Source: an uncultured Bacteroidota bacterium (GTDB taxonomy: Bacteria > Bacteroidota > Bacteroidia > 2-12-FULL-35-15). Taken from it: a stretch of DNA of 6,627 nucleotides. The notes beneath the pieces were generated by a model, which was not told the origin of the DNA, did no database searches, and worked only from the letters and a program-made list of their open reading frames with translations. A program made the translations under genes and the position numbers. The stretch covers positions 1 to 6,627 of the forward strand of contig CAISYK010000832.1 of NCBI GenBank assembly GCA_903889605.1, written 5' to 3'. The first letter of the stretch is position 1; the number at the start of each line of letters is the position of its first letter. Positions 1-6,531 of this stretch are shown here, piece by piece.

Positions 1-1
1 T

Positions 2-1216
2 TCTGTAGGTTTATTAGGTTCTTGTACCAACTCCTCTTACGAAGATATTTCACGTGCAGTAAGTGTTGCAAAACAAGTTTCAACAAAAAATTTAAAATCT
101 AAAGCAGAATATTTAATCAATCCGGGATCAGAACAAATCCGCTACACCATTAAACGCGACGGCTTTTTAGACGTGTTTGATCAAATTGGTGCGAAAGTAT
201 TCACTAATGCCTGCGGACCATGCATTGGAATGTGGGATAGAATGGGTGCAGAGAAACAAGAAAAAAACACCATAATTCATTCGTTCAACAGAAATTTCGC
301 AAAACGTGCAGATGGAAATCCAAATACCTATGCATTTGTTGCATCACCTGAAATTGTGACTGCTATGGCGATTGCCGGCGATTTGACTTTTAATCCTTTA
401 ACAGATTATTTGACAAACGAAAAAGGGGAGAAAGTAAAATTAGATGCTCCATCAGGTGATGAACTGCCTACAAAAGGCTTTGCGGTTGAAGATGCAGGCT
501 ATCAAGCTCCTGCAAAAGACGGAAGTGCGGTAAATATAATAGTTTCACCAACGTCAGACCGTTTACAATTATTAGATCCTTTTACTGCCTGGGAAGGTGT
601 TGATTTGAAAGGATTAAAACTGCTTATCAAAGCCAAAGGGAAATGTACAACTGATCATATTTCAATGGCCGGTCCTTGGTTAAAATACCGCGGACATTTA
701 GATAATATTTCTAATAATATGCTGATCGGTGCTGTGAATTTCTTCAACGAAAAAACTGATAATGTAAAAAATCAATTGACAGGTGCTTACGAATCTGTTC
801 CGAAAGTACAGCGTGCTTATAAAGCTCATAACATTGGTTCAATTGTAGTGGGTGATGAAAATTACGGTGAAGGTTCTTCACGTGAACATGCAGCTATGGA
901 GCCTCGCTTCCTTGGTGTGCGTGCTGTATTGGTAAAATCATTTGCACGTATTCATGAAACAAACCTAAAAAAACAAGGTATGTTAGGCTTGACATTTGCA
1001 GACAAAGCTGATTATGAAAAAATTAAAGAAGATGATTCATTTGATATAATCGGATTAAAATCATTTGCTCCAAATACACCGTTAACATTAGTTATTAACC
1101 ATGCTGACGGAAGTAAGGATGAAATAAAAGTAAATCACACCTATAATGAACAGCAGATAGAATGGTTCAAAGCAGGCGGGGCTTTAAATATTATTCGTGC
1201 AAATGTGAAAGCATAA
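2..1216 (+). CDS. acn: Aconitate hydratase, mitochondrial type, C-terminal 404 residues (5' end outside the window)
   Basis: This enzyme isomerises citrate to isocitrate through cis-aconitate in the TCA cycle, using a cytoplasmic [4Fe-4S] cluster. The frame is open from base 2; the GTG at 173 is internal, because conserved aconitase sequence continues upstream of it. Cluster ligands are visible as GSCTNS (Cys8 of the fragment) and NACGPCIG (Cys71, Cys74). If Cys8 equals Cys358 of mature pig mitochondrial aconitase, Cys71/74 fall on 421/424, Arg97, Arg102 and Arg230 on active-site Arg447, Arg452 and Arg580, and the catalytic serine of GEGSSREH on Ser642, with no net insertion or deletion. The end also coincides with residue 754, so about 350 residues are missing upstream. 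The motifs CTTDHIS and GPWLKYRGHLDNISNN are typical of the mitochondrial type rather than AcnA/IRP1 or AcnB. The swivel domain is complete and the gene looks intact. It converges on the secreted-protein gene. The identification is essentially certain. Confidence 0.97.
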   Translation, partial: SVGLLGSCTNSSYEDISRAVSVAKQVSTKNLKSKAEYLINPGSEQIRYTIKRDGFLDVFDQIGAKVFTNACGPCIGMWDRMGAEKQEKNTIIHSFNRNFAKRADGNPNTYAFVASPEIVTAMAIAGDLTFNPLTDYLTNEKGEKVKLDAPSGDELPTKGFAVEDAGYQAPAKDGSAVNIIVSPTSDRLQLLDPFTAWEGVDLKGLKLLIKAKGKCTTDHISMAGPWLKYRGHLDNISNNMLIGAVNFFNEKTDNVKNQLTGAYESVPKVQRAYKAHNIGSIVVGDENYGEGSSREHAAMEPRFLGVRAVLVKSFARIHETNLKKQGMLGLTFADKADYEKIKEDDSFDIIGLKSFAPNTPLTLVINHADGSKDEIKVNHTYNEQQIEWFKAGGALNIIRANVKA

Positions 1217-1310
1217 TTAAATAACAAAAGTTTTTTCACAATCTAATACGTAGATATTTTAAACTATAGCAGAATAGTGAAAAGTTAAAACGTTACATAC
1301 ATTTAAAGGA

Positions 1311-1340
1311 AAAGTCCGGCATTATTCCCGGACTTTTTTT
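1311..1340 (+). terminator. Rho-independent terminator of the aconitase gene
   Basis: A perfect 9-bp stem (AAAGTCCGG at 1311-1319 with CCGGACTTT at 1328-1336) closes an 8-base loop. The last three stem bases run into a tract of seven T (1334-1340). It lies about 95 bases after the aconitase stop codon. On the minus strand the T tract would be interrupted by CC, so it mainly serves plus-strand transcripts. Confidence 0.85.
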
Positions 1341-1433
1341 ATTACTCGTTTTCTAAAGATCAAGAAAACAAATGAAATTTTCATAACCCCTGCATTCAAA
1401 AAAATATTCAGAGAAAAGAATTATAAGTGCAAC

Positions 1434-1470
1434 AAAAAAAGCAGCGATCCAAAAGATCGCTGCTTTTTTT
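1434..1470. terminator. Bidirectional terminator between convergent genes
   Basis: GCAGCGATC (1441-1449) pairs perfectly with GATCGCTGC (1455-1463) around the loop CAAAA. Seven A precede the stem (1434-1440) and seven T follow it (1464-1470), so either strand gives a GC-rich hairpin followed by a U run. It starts about 24 bases past the stop codon of the minus-strand secreted-protein gene and is a backup for read-through from aconitase. The 93 bases between the two terminators (1341-1433) hold no reading frame or RNA that I can recognise. Confidence 0.92.
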
Positions 1471-1487
1471 CAATTACAAAACAGGTT

Positions 1488-3458
1488 TTATTTAACGAAT
1501 CTGCGTGTAATAATTTGTCCGTTAACACTTAACTTAACAAAGTACAACCCTTTATTAAGTGATGAAGTATTAACTGTTACAACCTTCATTCCTCCGTCAT
1601 TAGAAGTGTTTTCAGTTTGAATTACCTGCCCAAGTGCATTCAAGATATCAATTTTCACTTTATCCGATTTAGGCAGGGAGAAAGATATATTAAGTTTATC
1701 TGAAACAGGATTTGGGTAAACCATGACGTTATTACCAGCCGCACTTAAGGTATTAATACCAGCAGCAAGACCGCTTATATGAATATGCCCCAGAAAATCA
1801 ATGCTGCTGTGGATGCTTCTCGTACTGTCGCAGTTAATTTCTAAAAGCACTGTATAGTAACCATTTGATGTGGAGTCAAAAAGATAAGTAGTGGTAACAA
1901 AACCATGAAGAGAACCTGTTGAATCAAAAACAGCCCAGGTAATTGAAACGGTGTCTGTTCCGGAAAATGCATAGCTATATATATTGGCACTTGCAGGAAC
2001 GAAATTAAAGCAAGTATCTACAGGATTTGTTGACAGTGTATCATTATAATTCCAATTAGAAGAATCAGACTGAGTTAGAATATCAAATGTACCCCATGTC
2101 TGACAACCATTTGCGTCAGTTACCCAAACATTATTATAACCTGCGGTTAACCCAGATATGTTTTGAGTTTGAGCTCCATTACTCCAATTAAATGTGAAAG
2201 GAGCTGTTCCCACAACAGTTAGATTAATTGCACCATTGGCAGAGCCCGCTGACGTTTCGTTTATAATAGAAGAGGCAATTAAATACATATAACAAGCAGA
2301 ATCAACAACTAAATTTTCGGTATAAGTGGAAACACATCCGGCAGCCGTTGTAATAGTATGCGATATTTGATATACTCCCGGCAAGCTAAATGTATGTGAA
2401 GGACTTACAGCAATTGAGGTATTACCGTCACCAAAATCCCAAAAATAGGAAGTAATTACCTGGTATGGATCTTCCTGCATGGAAGCCTCCTGTAAATCAT
2501 AAGAAAAAGGCAAACTGGTATTAAAAACCATTTCAAAATCCGAATGACATCCATCTTGTGTTGTTGTACCAGCAATTACAGGCATATCTAAAGAAGATGA
2601 GCATCCCTCTGCTGTATAAATAGTAAGACCAATATGATATGTTCCAGGTGCTGAATAAGTATGTGATGGATACTGAACGTTTGAAGAATTACCATCACCA
2701 AAATTCCATGACCAGCTGACAATTACATCTGCTCCGCCGGTGTTTGCAAAGGAAGTTTCATTAAGTGAAAAAGAACTGGCACCTGTTTGATTAATGTAAA
2801 AATCTGCATCGCAGCCAGGATCATCTATCAATGTTGGAACTGTTCCGACTGTCTCAGTGGTACAAAAAGTATTTGTGCATCCAAAAGATGTGGTATAAGT
2901 TAAGCAAACATAATATTGCGCGGCAACCGTATAAGTATGAGAAGGAGTTGGTAAGTTGGATACAGTAGAATTGTCGCCGAAATCCCAGGACCAAGACACA
3001 ATTGAATCATTGACCGAGGTACTAAAATTAATTAATAAATCATTAGAATTATCAGGTACGGCATTTAAAGAAACAATGCTGCAGCTGCAAATATTAAAAT
3101 CTGCATTTAAATTATATATTCCCGAAGAAAAAGAAACCGTATCGTAATGGTTGATACTATTGCAGTCTTGAGTGTAAACTAATAAAGTGCCCTGCGTATA
3201 AATAATGGAGTTGTTAAAATCTATTAGAGGTATAGAATCAGAATAATATCCATTTGCGTCTGCATACAAATCACTCTGAAAATAAAGCCCAGCAGGAGTG
3301 CTGCTGTAGTTGGGGGCGACTGTAAGTGTTACTAATTGGTATGGAACAGGATTTCCATTTGCTGTGTTTGTGACATGTCCCGAAACATATGCATAATTTT
3401 GGGCGAATGCAGATACTGCAAAGATCATCCAGGCGAAAGTTAGCAGCTTTTTTTTCAT
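1488..3458 (-). CDS. Secreted multidomain protein: three PKD domains, SprB-type repeat, type IX secretion (type A) sorting domain
   Basis: This 656-residue exported protein is probably a surface or extracellular adhesin-like structural protein; no catalytic domain is recognisable. Residues 1-19 form a signal peptide (three Lys, a hydrophobic core, AFA before Gln20). Residues 25-75 look like a carboxypeptidase-regulatory-type beta sandwich (SGHVTNTANGNPVPY, then a DANGYY turn). PKD domains lie at about 130-204 (WDFGD at 159), 218-296 (WNFGDG at 251) and 306-386 (WDFGDG at 340), each with the following PSHTY/F strand. Residues 398-452 match the SprB repeat pattern (GSANGAINLTV, FNWSNGAQTQNISGL, VTDANGC). 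Residues 465-565 are an unassigned beta-rich region. Residues 578-656 form a type A sorting domain (VYPNPVSDKLNISF, LNALGQVI, LNKGLYFVKL, ending RRFVK), expected to direct outer-membrane passage by the type IX system and then be removed. The start is supported by the signal peptide. The exact role, such as adhesion, gliding or polymer binding, cannot be told from sequence. Confidence 0.93.
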   Translation of the reverse strand: MKKKLLTFAWMIFAVSAFAQNYAYVSGHVTNTANGNPVPYQLVTLTVAPNYSSTPAGLYFQSDLYADANGYYSDSIPLIDFNNSIIYTQGTLLVYTQDCNSINHYDTVSFSSGIYNLNADFNICSCSIVSLNAVPDNSNDLLINFSTSVNDSIVSWSWDFGDNSTVSNLPTPSHTYTVAAQYYVCLTYTTSFGCTNTFCTTETVGTVPTLIDDPGCDADFYINQTGASSFSLNETSFANTGGADVIVSWSWNFGDGNSSNVQYPSHTYSAPGTYHIGLTIYTAEGCSSSLDMPVIAGTTTQDGCHSDFEMVFNTSLPFSYDLQEASMQEDPYQVITSYFWDFGDGNTSIAVSPSHTFSLPGVYQISHTITTAAGCVSTYTENLVVDSACYMYLIASSIINETSAGSANGAINLTVVGTAPFTFNWSNGAQTQNISGLTAGYNNVWVTDANGCQTWGTFDILTQSDSSNWNYNDTLSTNPVDTCFNFVPASANIYSYAFSGTDTVSITWAVFDSTGSLHGFVTTTYLFDSTSNGYYTVLLEINCDSTRSIHSSIDFLGHIHISGLAAGINTLSAAGNNVMVYPNPVSDKLNISFSLPKSDKVKIDILNALGQVIQTENTSNDGGMKVVTVNTSSLNKGLYFVKLSVNGQIITRRFVK

Positions 3459-3470
3459 GTTTTTGAATTT

Positions 3471-3502
3471 TAAAAATAAATTAATAAATCACTTTGTTCA
3501 AT
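3471..3502 (-). promoter_or_regulatory. Candidate Bacteroidota sigma-A promoter of the secreted-protein gene
   Basis: Read on the minus strand, ATTG (3502-3499) is followed after 20 bases by TATTTTTA (3478-3471). This resembles the phylum consensus of a TTTG -33 box, 19-21 bases, then a TAnnTTTG -7 box, with one mismatch in each box. Transcription would begin about 8-10 bases before the ATG at 3458, giving a very short, A-rich leader with no Shine-Dalgarno sequence, as is common in the phylum. In such AT-rich DNA a chance match is possible. Confidence 0.4.
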
Positions 3503-3590
3503 AGACGCAATAAATTTAAAAAGGCTGCATTTTATTTTTAAAATTTCCATATTTATAACACAGCCTATTATGAAATAATCCAAGCTGACG

Positions 3591-3655
3591 GGAAGGGTAT
3601 GTCTCGACTCCGCTCTACACTTGCAGTGCGCAGTCATTTAGAGCGAAGAAGAGAA
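3591..3655. repeat. Degenerate palindromic, REP-like intergenic repeat
   Basis: The core CTCGACTCCGCTCTA (3603-3617) is met by TAGAGCGAAGAAG (3639-3651). CGCTCTA at 3611-3617 and TAGAGCG at 3639-3645 pair perfectly, and an inner small hairpin, CACT-TGC-AGTG, lies at 3618-3628. The block is much more GC-rich than its surroundings. From memory, it resembles the dispersed 'CTTCGACTCCGCTCA...ATGACA' repeats common between genes in Bacteroidota genomes; this is recall and not a search. The limits are approximate, and the second arm looks eroded. Confidence 0.5.
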
Positions 3656-3710
3656 AGTATGCAAAGGAGTTAATAATACGAAAGTACAAAGAAGAAAATA
3701 TTTTAAAAAT

Positions 3711-3746
3711 AAAAAGCCCTAAGTATTTTGATACTCAGGACTTTTT
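3711..3746 (-). terminator. Rho-independent terminator of rnr
   Basis: Arms 3711-3726 and 3731-3746 form a 16-bp stem around a 4-base loop. At two positions the plus-strand RNA would have C-A mismatches (3717/3740 and 3721/3736), whereas minus-strand RNA has G-U pairs there, so the stem is continuous only in minus-strand transcripts. The stem ends in a U run that continues into the T-rich minus-strand sequence of 3701-3710. It lies about 98 bases past the rnr stop codon. Confidence 0.85.
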
Positions 3747-3843
3747 AGAAGTTTAAAAATAATTGTTGTTTTATTAGTTCCTGTCCAAAAAGCAGTTTAA
3801 TTCAAAAAAAATATACACATCACAAATATGATTACCAATATCC

Positions 3844-6240
3844 TTAAATCTCAAACCCCCACTCTTCATCAAATTTCTTACCAGGGGTTGCTTTTTTCGG
3901 AATTCCTTTTTTCACAATAGGAGCGGGTGTTTTGGGCTGCTCAACAATCTTTACGGAAGGTTTTTTTTCAGGCTCTATTTGTTTTGCGTTCCGGCCTTTA
4001 TCCTTTTTTGAAAAAGACTCCTTCGAAAAAGATGAAGCTTTGGGCTGAGGCTTAGGTTCGGTAACTTCAACTAATGCAAAATCCAATTGTTTTTTTAATA
4101 AATCAGCGCGCTTAACTTCAATTCTGACATTATCGCCAAGTGTAAGCACTTTGCCGTATTTACGGCCGCGCAGGCAGTAATTATCTTCATCGAAAAAATA
4201 GCTGTCATCATGCAAATCGCGCAAACGTATCATCCCTTCGCAATGGTTTTCAATTATCTCAACAAAAATGCCCCATTCTGTAACGCCAGATATAACGCCG
4301 TCAAATTCCTGCCCTATCTTGTCGGTTAAGAATTGAACCTGTTTGTATTTTATAGAAGCGCGTTCGGCATCTGCAGCAAGTTTTTCCATATCAGAAGAGT
4401 GTTTGCACTGCTCCTCCAGTTTATCAATATCAGGATTTTTTCCGCCGTCTAAATAATGCTGCAATAATCTATGCACCATTACATCAGGGTATCGGCGGAT
4501 TGGAGATGTGAAGTGTGTATAATATTCAAAGCCCAAACCGTAATGTCCGATATTTTTTGTTGTGTATATTGCCTTCGCCATCGTACGGATAGCAAGCATT
4601 TCAATCATTCCTCCCTCTTTTTTCTGATTTACTTCTTTCAATAAATTATTCATTGAATCAGCAACATCTTTCTCGCTTTTGATATTTAATTTATATCCGA
4701 ATTTCCCAACAAATTCAGCGAAATTAGCCAGTTTATCAGGGTTAGGTTTATCGTGGATACGGTAAACAAAAGGTTTTTTTGTATCCTGGCTTTTGCCTTT
4801 TGATTCGCGGCTTTCTTTTACTTTACCCACGAATTCGGCTACTTTACGGTTAGCAAGCAGCATAAAGTCTTCAATCAGCTGATTCGAATCTTTTGCTGTT
4901 TTAAAAAATACGCCGGTAGGATTTCCATTTTCATCTAGGTGAAATTTCACTTCTACTTTTTCAAAAGCAATGCTTCCTTTTTTGAAACGGTTTGCACGTA
5001 ATGTTTTTGCTAAACGATCAAGTGTTAATACTTCATCACAAAACTCCCCTTCTTCGGTTTCAATAATAAGCTGTGCATCTTCATAAGTAAATCGTTTGTT
5101 GGAATTAATAATCGTTCTGCCAAACCATTCGTTAACAACTTCTGCATCATCAGTAATTTCAAATACTGCAGAGAAACATAGTTTTTCCTCATTAGGGCGA
5201 AGCGAACAAACATTATTAGACAGAACCTCGGGAAGCATCGGAACAACTCTATCCACCAAATAAACAGAGGTGGCGCGGGCGATAGCTTCTTGATCTATCA
5301 TTGAATTCGGTTTTACATAATGGCTTACATCAGCAATGTGCACGCCTATTTCCCAGTTTCCATTTTCTAATTGCTGAATGGAAAGTGCATCATCAAAATC
5401 TTTTGCATCAACAGGGTCGATGGTAAAAGTTGTAATATCGCGGAAGTCGCGTCTTTTGGCAATTTCTTCTGCAGTGATGGCAATAGGGACAAGGTCTGCC
5501 GCGCGCTCAACATCTTTAGGGAATTCATAAGGCAGGCCGTATTCAGCCAGAATCGCATGCATTTCAGTATTGTTTTCGCCGACATTACCTAAAACTTCGA
5601 TAATTTCACCAATCGGATTTACACCGTTCTTGGGCCATTCAGTAATTTTTGCAATAGCTTTTTGTCCGTCCTTGGCGCCGTTCAATTTGCCAAGGGGGAT
5701 ATAAATATCCACATTTACCTTATTGCTGCTTGGCACTAGAAAAGCAAAACGAGCGGAAAGCTGTATTGTTCCAACAAATTTTATTCTTGCACGCTCAATG
5801 ACTTCTACTATTTCACCCTCCTGTTTTTCTTTTCTTGTTGGAAAAAGAAGCACTTTAACAATATCGCCGTGCATGGCATTAAGGGTTTTTGTTGGTGCTA
5901 CAAAAACATCGTTCTCAGTTTCTTCCGAAACAATGTATGCGGTACCGCTGGCGGTCATATCCACCCTGCCGGTAATGTATTTTTGGATTGATTTGATTTT
6001 GAATTTTCCGCGTTCAGGCTCGGATACTGCATCGCTTTTCTTTAATTCCGACAAAATCGTATTTATTAATATACGCTGCGACTGGTCAGTAACATTAAGT
6101 TCCGCTGCGATTTGTTTATAGTTGAGCGCCTTGCCGGGACTTTTAGATAAAACTTTTAATATTTCTTCGAAAAAATAGCCTTTGCCTTTTTTCTGAGCAT
6201 TATCCTTCCCTGGAGAATTTCTTTTGAATTTTTTTGTCAT
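3844..6240 (-). CDS. rnr: Ribonuclease R (RNase II/RNB family 3'-5' exoribonuclease)
   Basis: RNase R degrades structured RNA processively from the 3' end to nucleoside monophosphates in the cytoplasm, acting in mRNA and rRNA turnover and quality control. The 798 residues show the complete family layout: a basic N-terminus; a winged-helix domain at about 22-85; two cold-shock/OB domains at about 88-150 and 153-216; the RNB catalytic domain at about 264-592; an S1 RNA-binding domain at about 644-727; and a basic tail. The metal-binding motif TIDPVDAKDFDDALS places Asp275, Asp281, Asp283 and Asp284 where E. coli has Asp272, 278, 280 and 281. The signature HFTSPIRRYPDVMVHR lies at 576-591. Length is close to E. 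coli RNase R (813). A Lys-rich insert is seen at about 474-490. The 70-residue tail is rich in Lys and Pro and ends FDEEWGFEI. The start at 6240 fits the usual basic N-terminus; the next Met is residue 95, inside the first cold-shock domain. The helix-turn-helix domain and basic tail argue for RNase R rather than RNase II. Confidence 0.97.
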   Translation of the reverse strand: MTKKFKRNSPGKDNAQKKGKGYFFEEILKVLSKSPGKALNYKQIAAELNVTDQSQRILINTILSELKKSDAVSEPERGKFKIKSIQKYITGRVDMTASGTAYIVSEETENDVFVAPTKTLNAMHGDIVKVLLFPTRKEKQEGEIVEVIERARIKFVGTIQLSARFAFLVPSSNKVNVDIYIPLGKLNGAKDGQKAIAKITEWPKNGVNPIGEIIEVLGNVGENNTEMHAILAEYGLPYEFPKDVERAADLVPIAITAEEIAKRRDFRDITTFTIDPVDAKDFDDALSIQQLENGNWEIGVHIADVSHYVKPNSMIDQEAIARATSVYLVDRVVPMLPEVLSNNVCSLRPNEEKLCFSAVFEITDDAEVVNEWFGRTIINSNKRFTYEDAQLIIETEEGEFCDEVLTLDRLAKTLRANRFKKGSIAFEKVEVKFHLDENGNPTGVFFKTAKDSNQLIEDFMLLANRKVAEFVGKVKESRESKGKSQDTKKPFVYRIHDKPNPDKLANFAEFVGKFGYKLNIKSEKDVADSMNNLLKEVNQKKEGGMIEMLAIRTMAKAIYTTKNIGHYGLGFEYYTHFTSPIRRYPDVMVHRLLQHYLDGGKNPDIDKLEEQCKHSSDMEKLAADAERASIKYKQVQFLTDKIGQEFDGVISGVTEWGIFVEIIENHCEGMIRLRDLHDDSYFFDEDNYCLRGRKYGKVLTLGDNVRIEVKRADLLKKQLDFALVEVTEPKPQPKASSFSKESFSKKDKGRNAKQIEPEKKPSVKIVEQPKTPAPIVKKGIPKKATPGKKFDEEWGFEI

Positions 6241-6244
6241 AGGT

Positions 6245-6252
6245 CAAATATA
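6245..6252 (-). promoter_or_regulatory. rnr: Candidate -7 promoter box of rnr, nearly leaderless
   Basis: On the minus strand, TATATTTG (6252-6245) matches the Bacteroidota -7 consensus TAnnTTTG in every defined position and is followed by only four bases before the ATG. The usual geometry would start transcription at or next to the A of the start codon. The -33 region at the expected distance (about 6272-6275, TTAA) is a poor match, and the nearest TTTG (6287-6284) is about 31 bases away, beyond normal spacing. No Shine-Dalgarno sequence precedes the ATG. Confidence 0.4.
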
Positions 6253-6357
6253 ACTTATTTAAAATTATTTGTTAAGCTCAGGGCAAATTTTTTATTTCTT
6301 TAGGAGGAACATTTGGTTTTTAGCCCATAGTTGAAAGCTTGAATTACAATTTCGGAT

Positions 6358-6504
6358 TCAATGTGGTTTAGTTAAGGATTCGTGCGTCATTGCGAGGGCT
6401 TTTCGTCTGAAGCAATTTCATTCCTAGTGTGAGATTGCTTCAGTCGTACCTCCTTCGCAATGACGTGCTAACATTAATTTTGCCCTTAACTAAAACGACA
6501 TTGA
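6358..6504. repeat. 147-base nested inverted repeat (dispersed palindromic / MITE-like element)
   Basis: Three nested pairs of arms share one centre. The outer arms are TCAATGT (6358-6364) plus TTTAGTTAAGG (6367-6377), paired with CCTTAACTAAA (6484-6494) plus ACATTGA (6498-6504). The middle arms are CGTCATTGCGA (6385-6395) with TCGCAATGACG (6455-6465). The inner arms are CTGAAGCAATTTC (6407-6419) with GAGATTGCTTCAG (6431-6443), having one T-G pair and an 11-base loop. The middle and inner part is a long hairpin of the 'GTCATTGCGAG...GAAGCAAT...CAATGAC' type, which I remember as a high-copy intergenic repeat in Bacteroidota and several other phyla. It encodes no protein. No convincing target-site duplication is seen. 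It lies 117 bases upstream of rnr. Confidence 0.8.
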
Positions 6505-6531
6505 TTTCATATTATATAAACCTGTTAGGTA

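Larger units (their letters stand above)
3459..3843. other. 385-base intergenic region between two minus-strand genes
   Basis: Besides the candidate promoter near 3471-3502, the repeat remnant near 3591-3655 and the terminator at 3711-3746, this gap shows no plausible gene. Positions 3503-3590 are AT-rich with no clear structure. Positions 3656-3710 and 3747-3843 also hold nothing recognisable. The terminator and promoter imply that rnr and the secreted-protein gene are transcribed separately despite sharing a strand. Confidence 0.6.

Noticed and set aside
173..1216. A complete gene starting at the GTG at 173
   Set aside because: Conserved aconitase sequence including the first cluster cysteine continues upstream to base 2 in the same frame, so this codon is an internal Val.
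1371..1383. Short palindrome ATGAAA-T-TTTCAT between the terminators
   Set aside because: The one-base spacing and AT-only arms are expected by chance in such DNA, and it is not near a promoter-like sequence.
2956..3147. Plus-strand 63-codon frame
   Set aside because: It lies wholly antisense to the well-supported secreted-protein gene and shows no domain or start signal.
5025..5592. Several frames of about 72 codons on both strands inside rnr
   Set aside because: They are out-of-frame shadows of the RNB catalytic domain, which is intact in the main frame.
5723..6121. Plus-strand 132-codon frame opposite rnr
   Set aside because: It is antisense to the cold-shock and helix-turn-helix domains of rnr. 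Its composition is what the complement of that coding sequence would give, with no recognisable family.
6301..6335. A Shine-Dalgarno-like AGGAGG (6303-6308, plus strand) that might precede a small gene
   Set aside because: No ATG, GTG or TTG follows at proper spacing with an open frame; the frame beginning at ATT closes within about eight codons, and Shine-Dalgarno use is weak in this phylum.
6358..6504. CRISPR array or terminator reading of the palindromic region
   Set aside because: There are no repeated units with spacers, and no T run follows the stem on either strand.
6349..6508. ATTTC on both sides of the palindrome as a target-site duplication
   Set aside because: The copies lie at unequal distances from the repeat ends (four bases on the left, overlapping on the right), and five AT-rich bases recur easily by chance.
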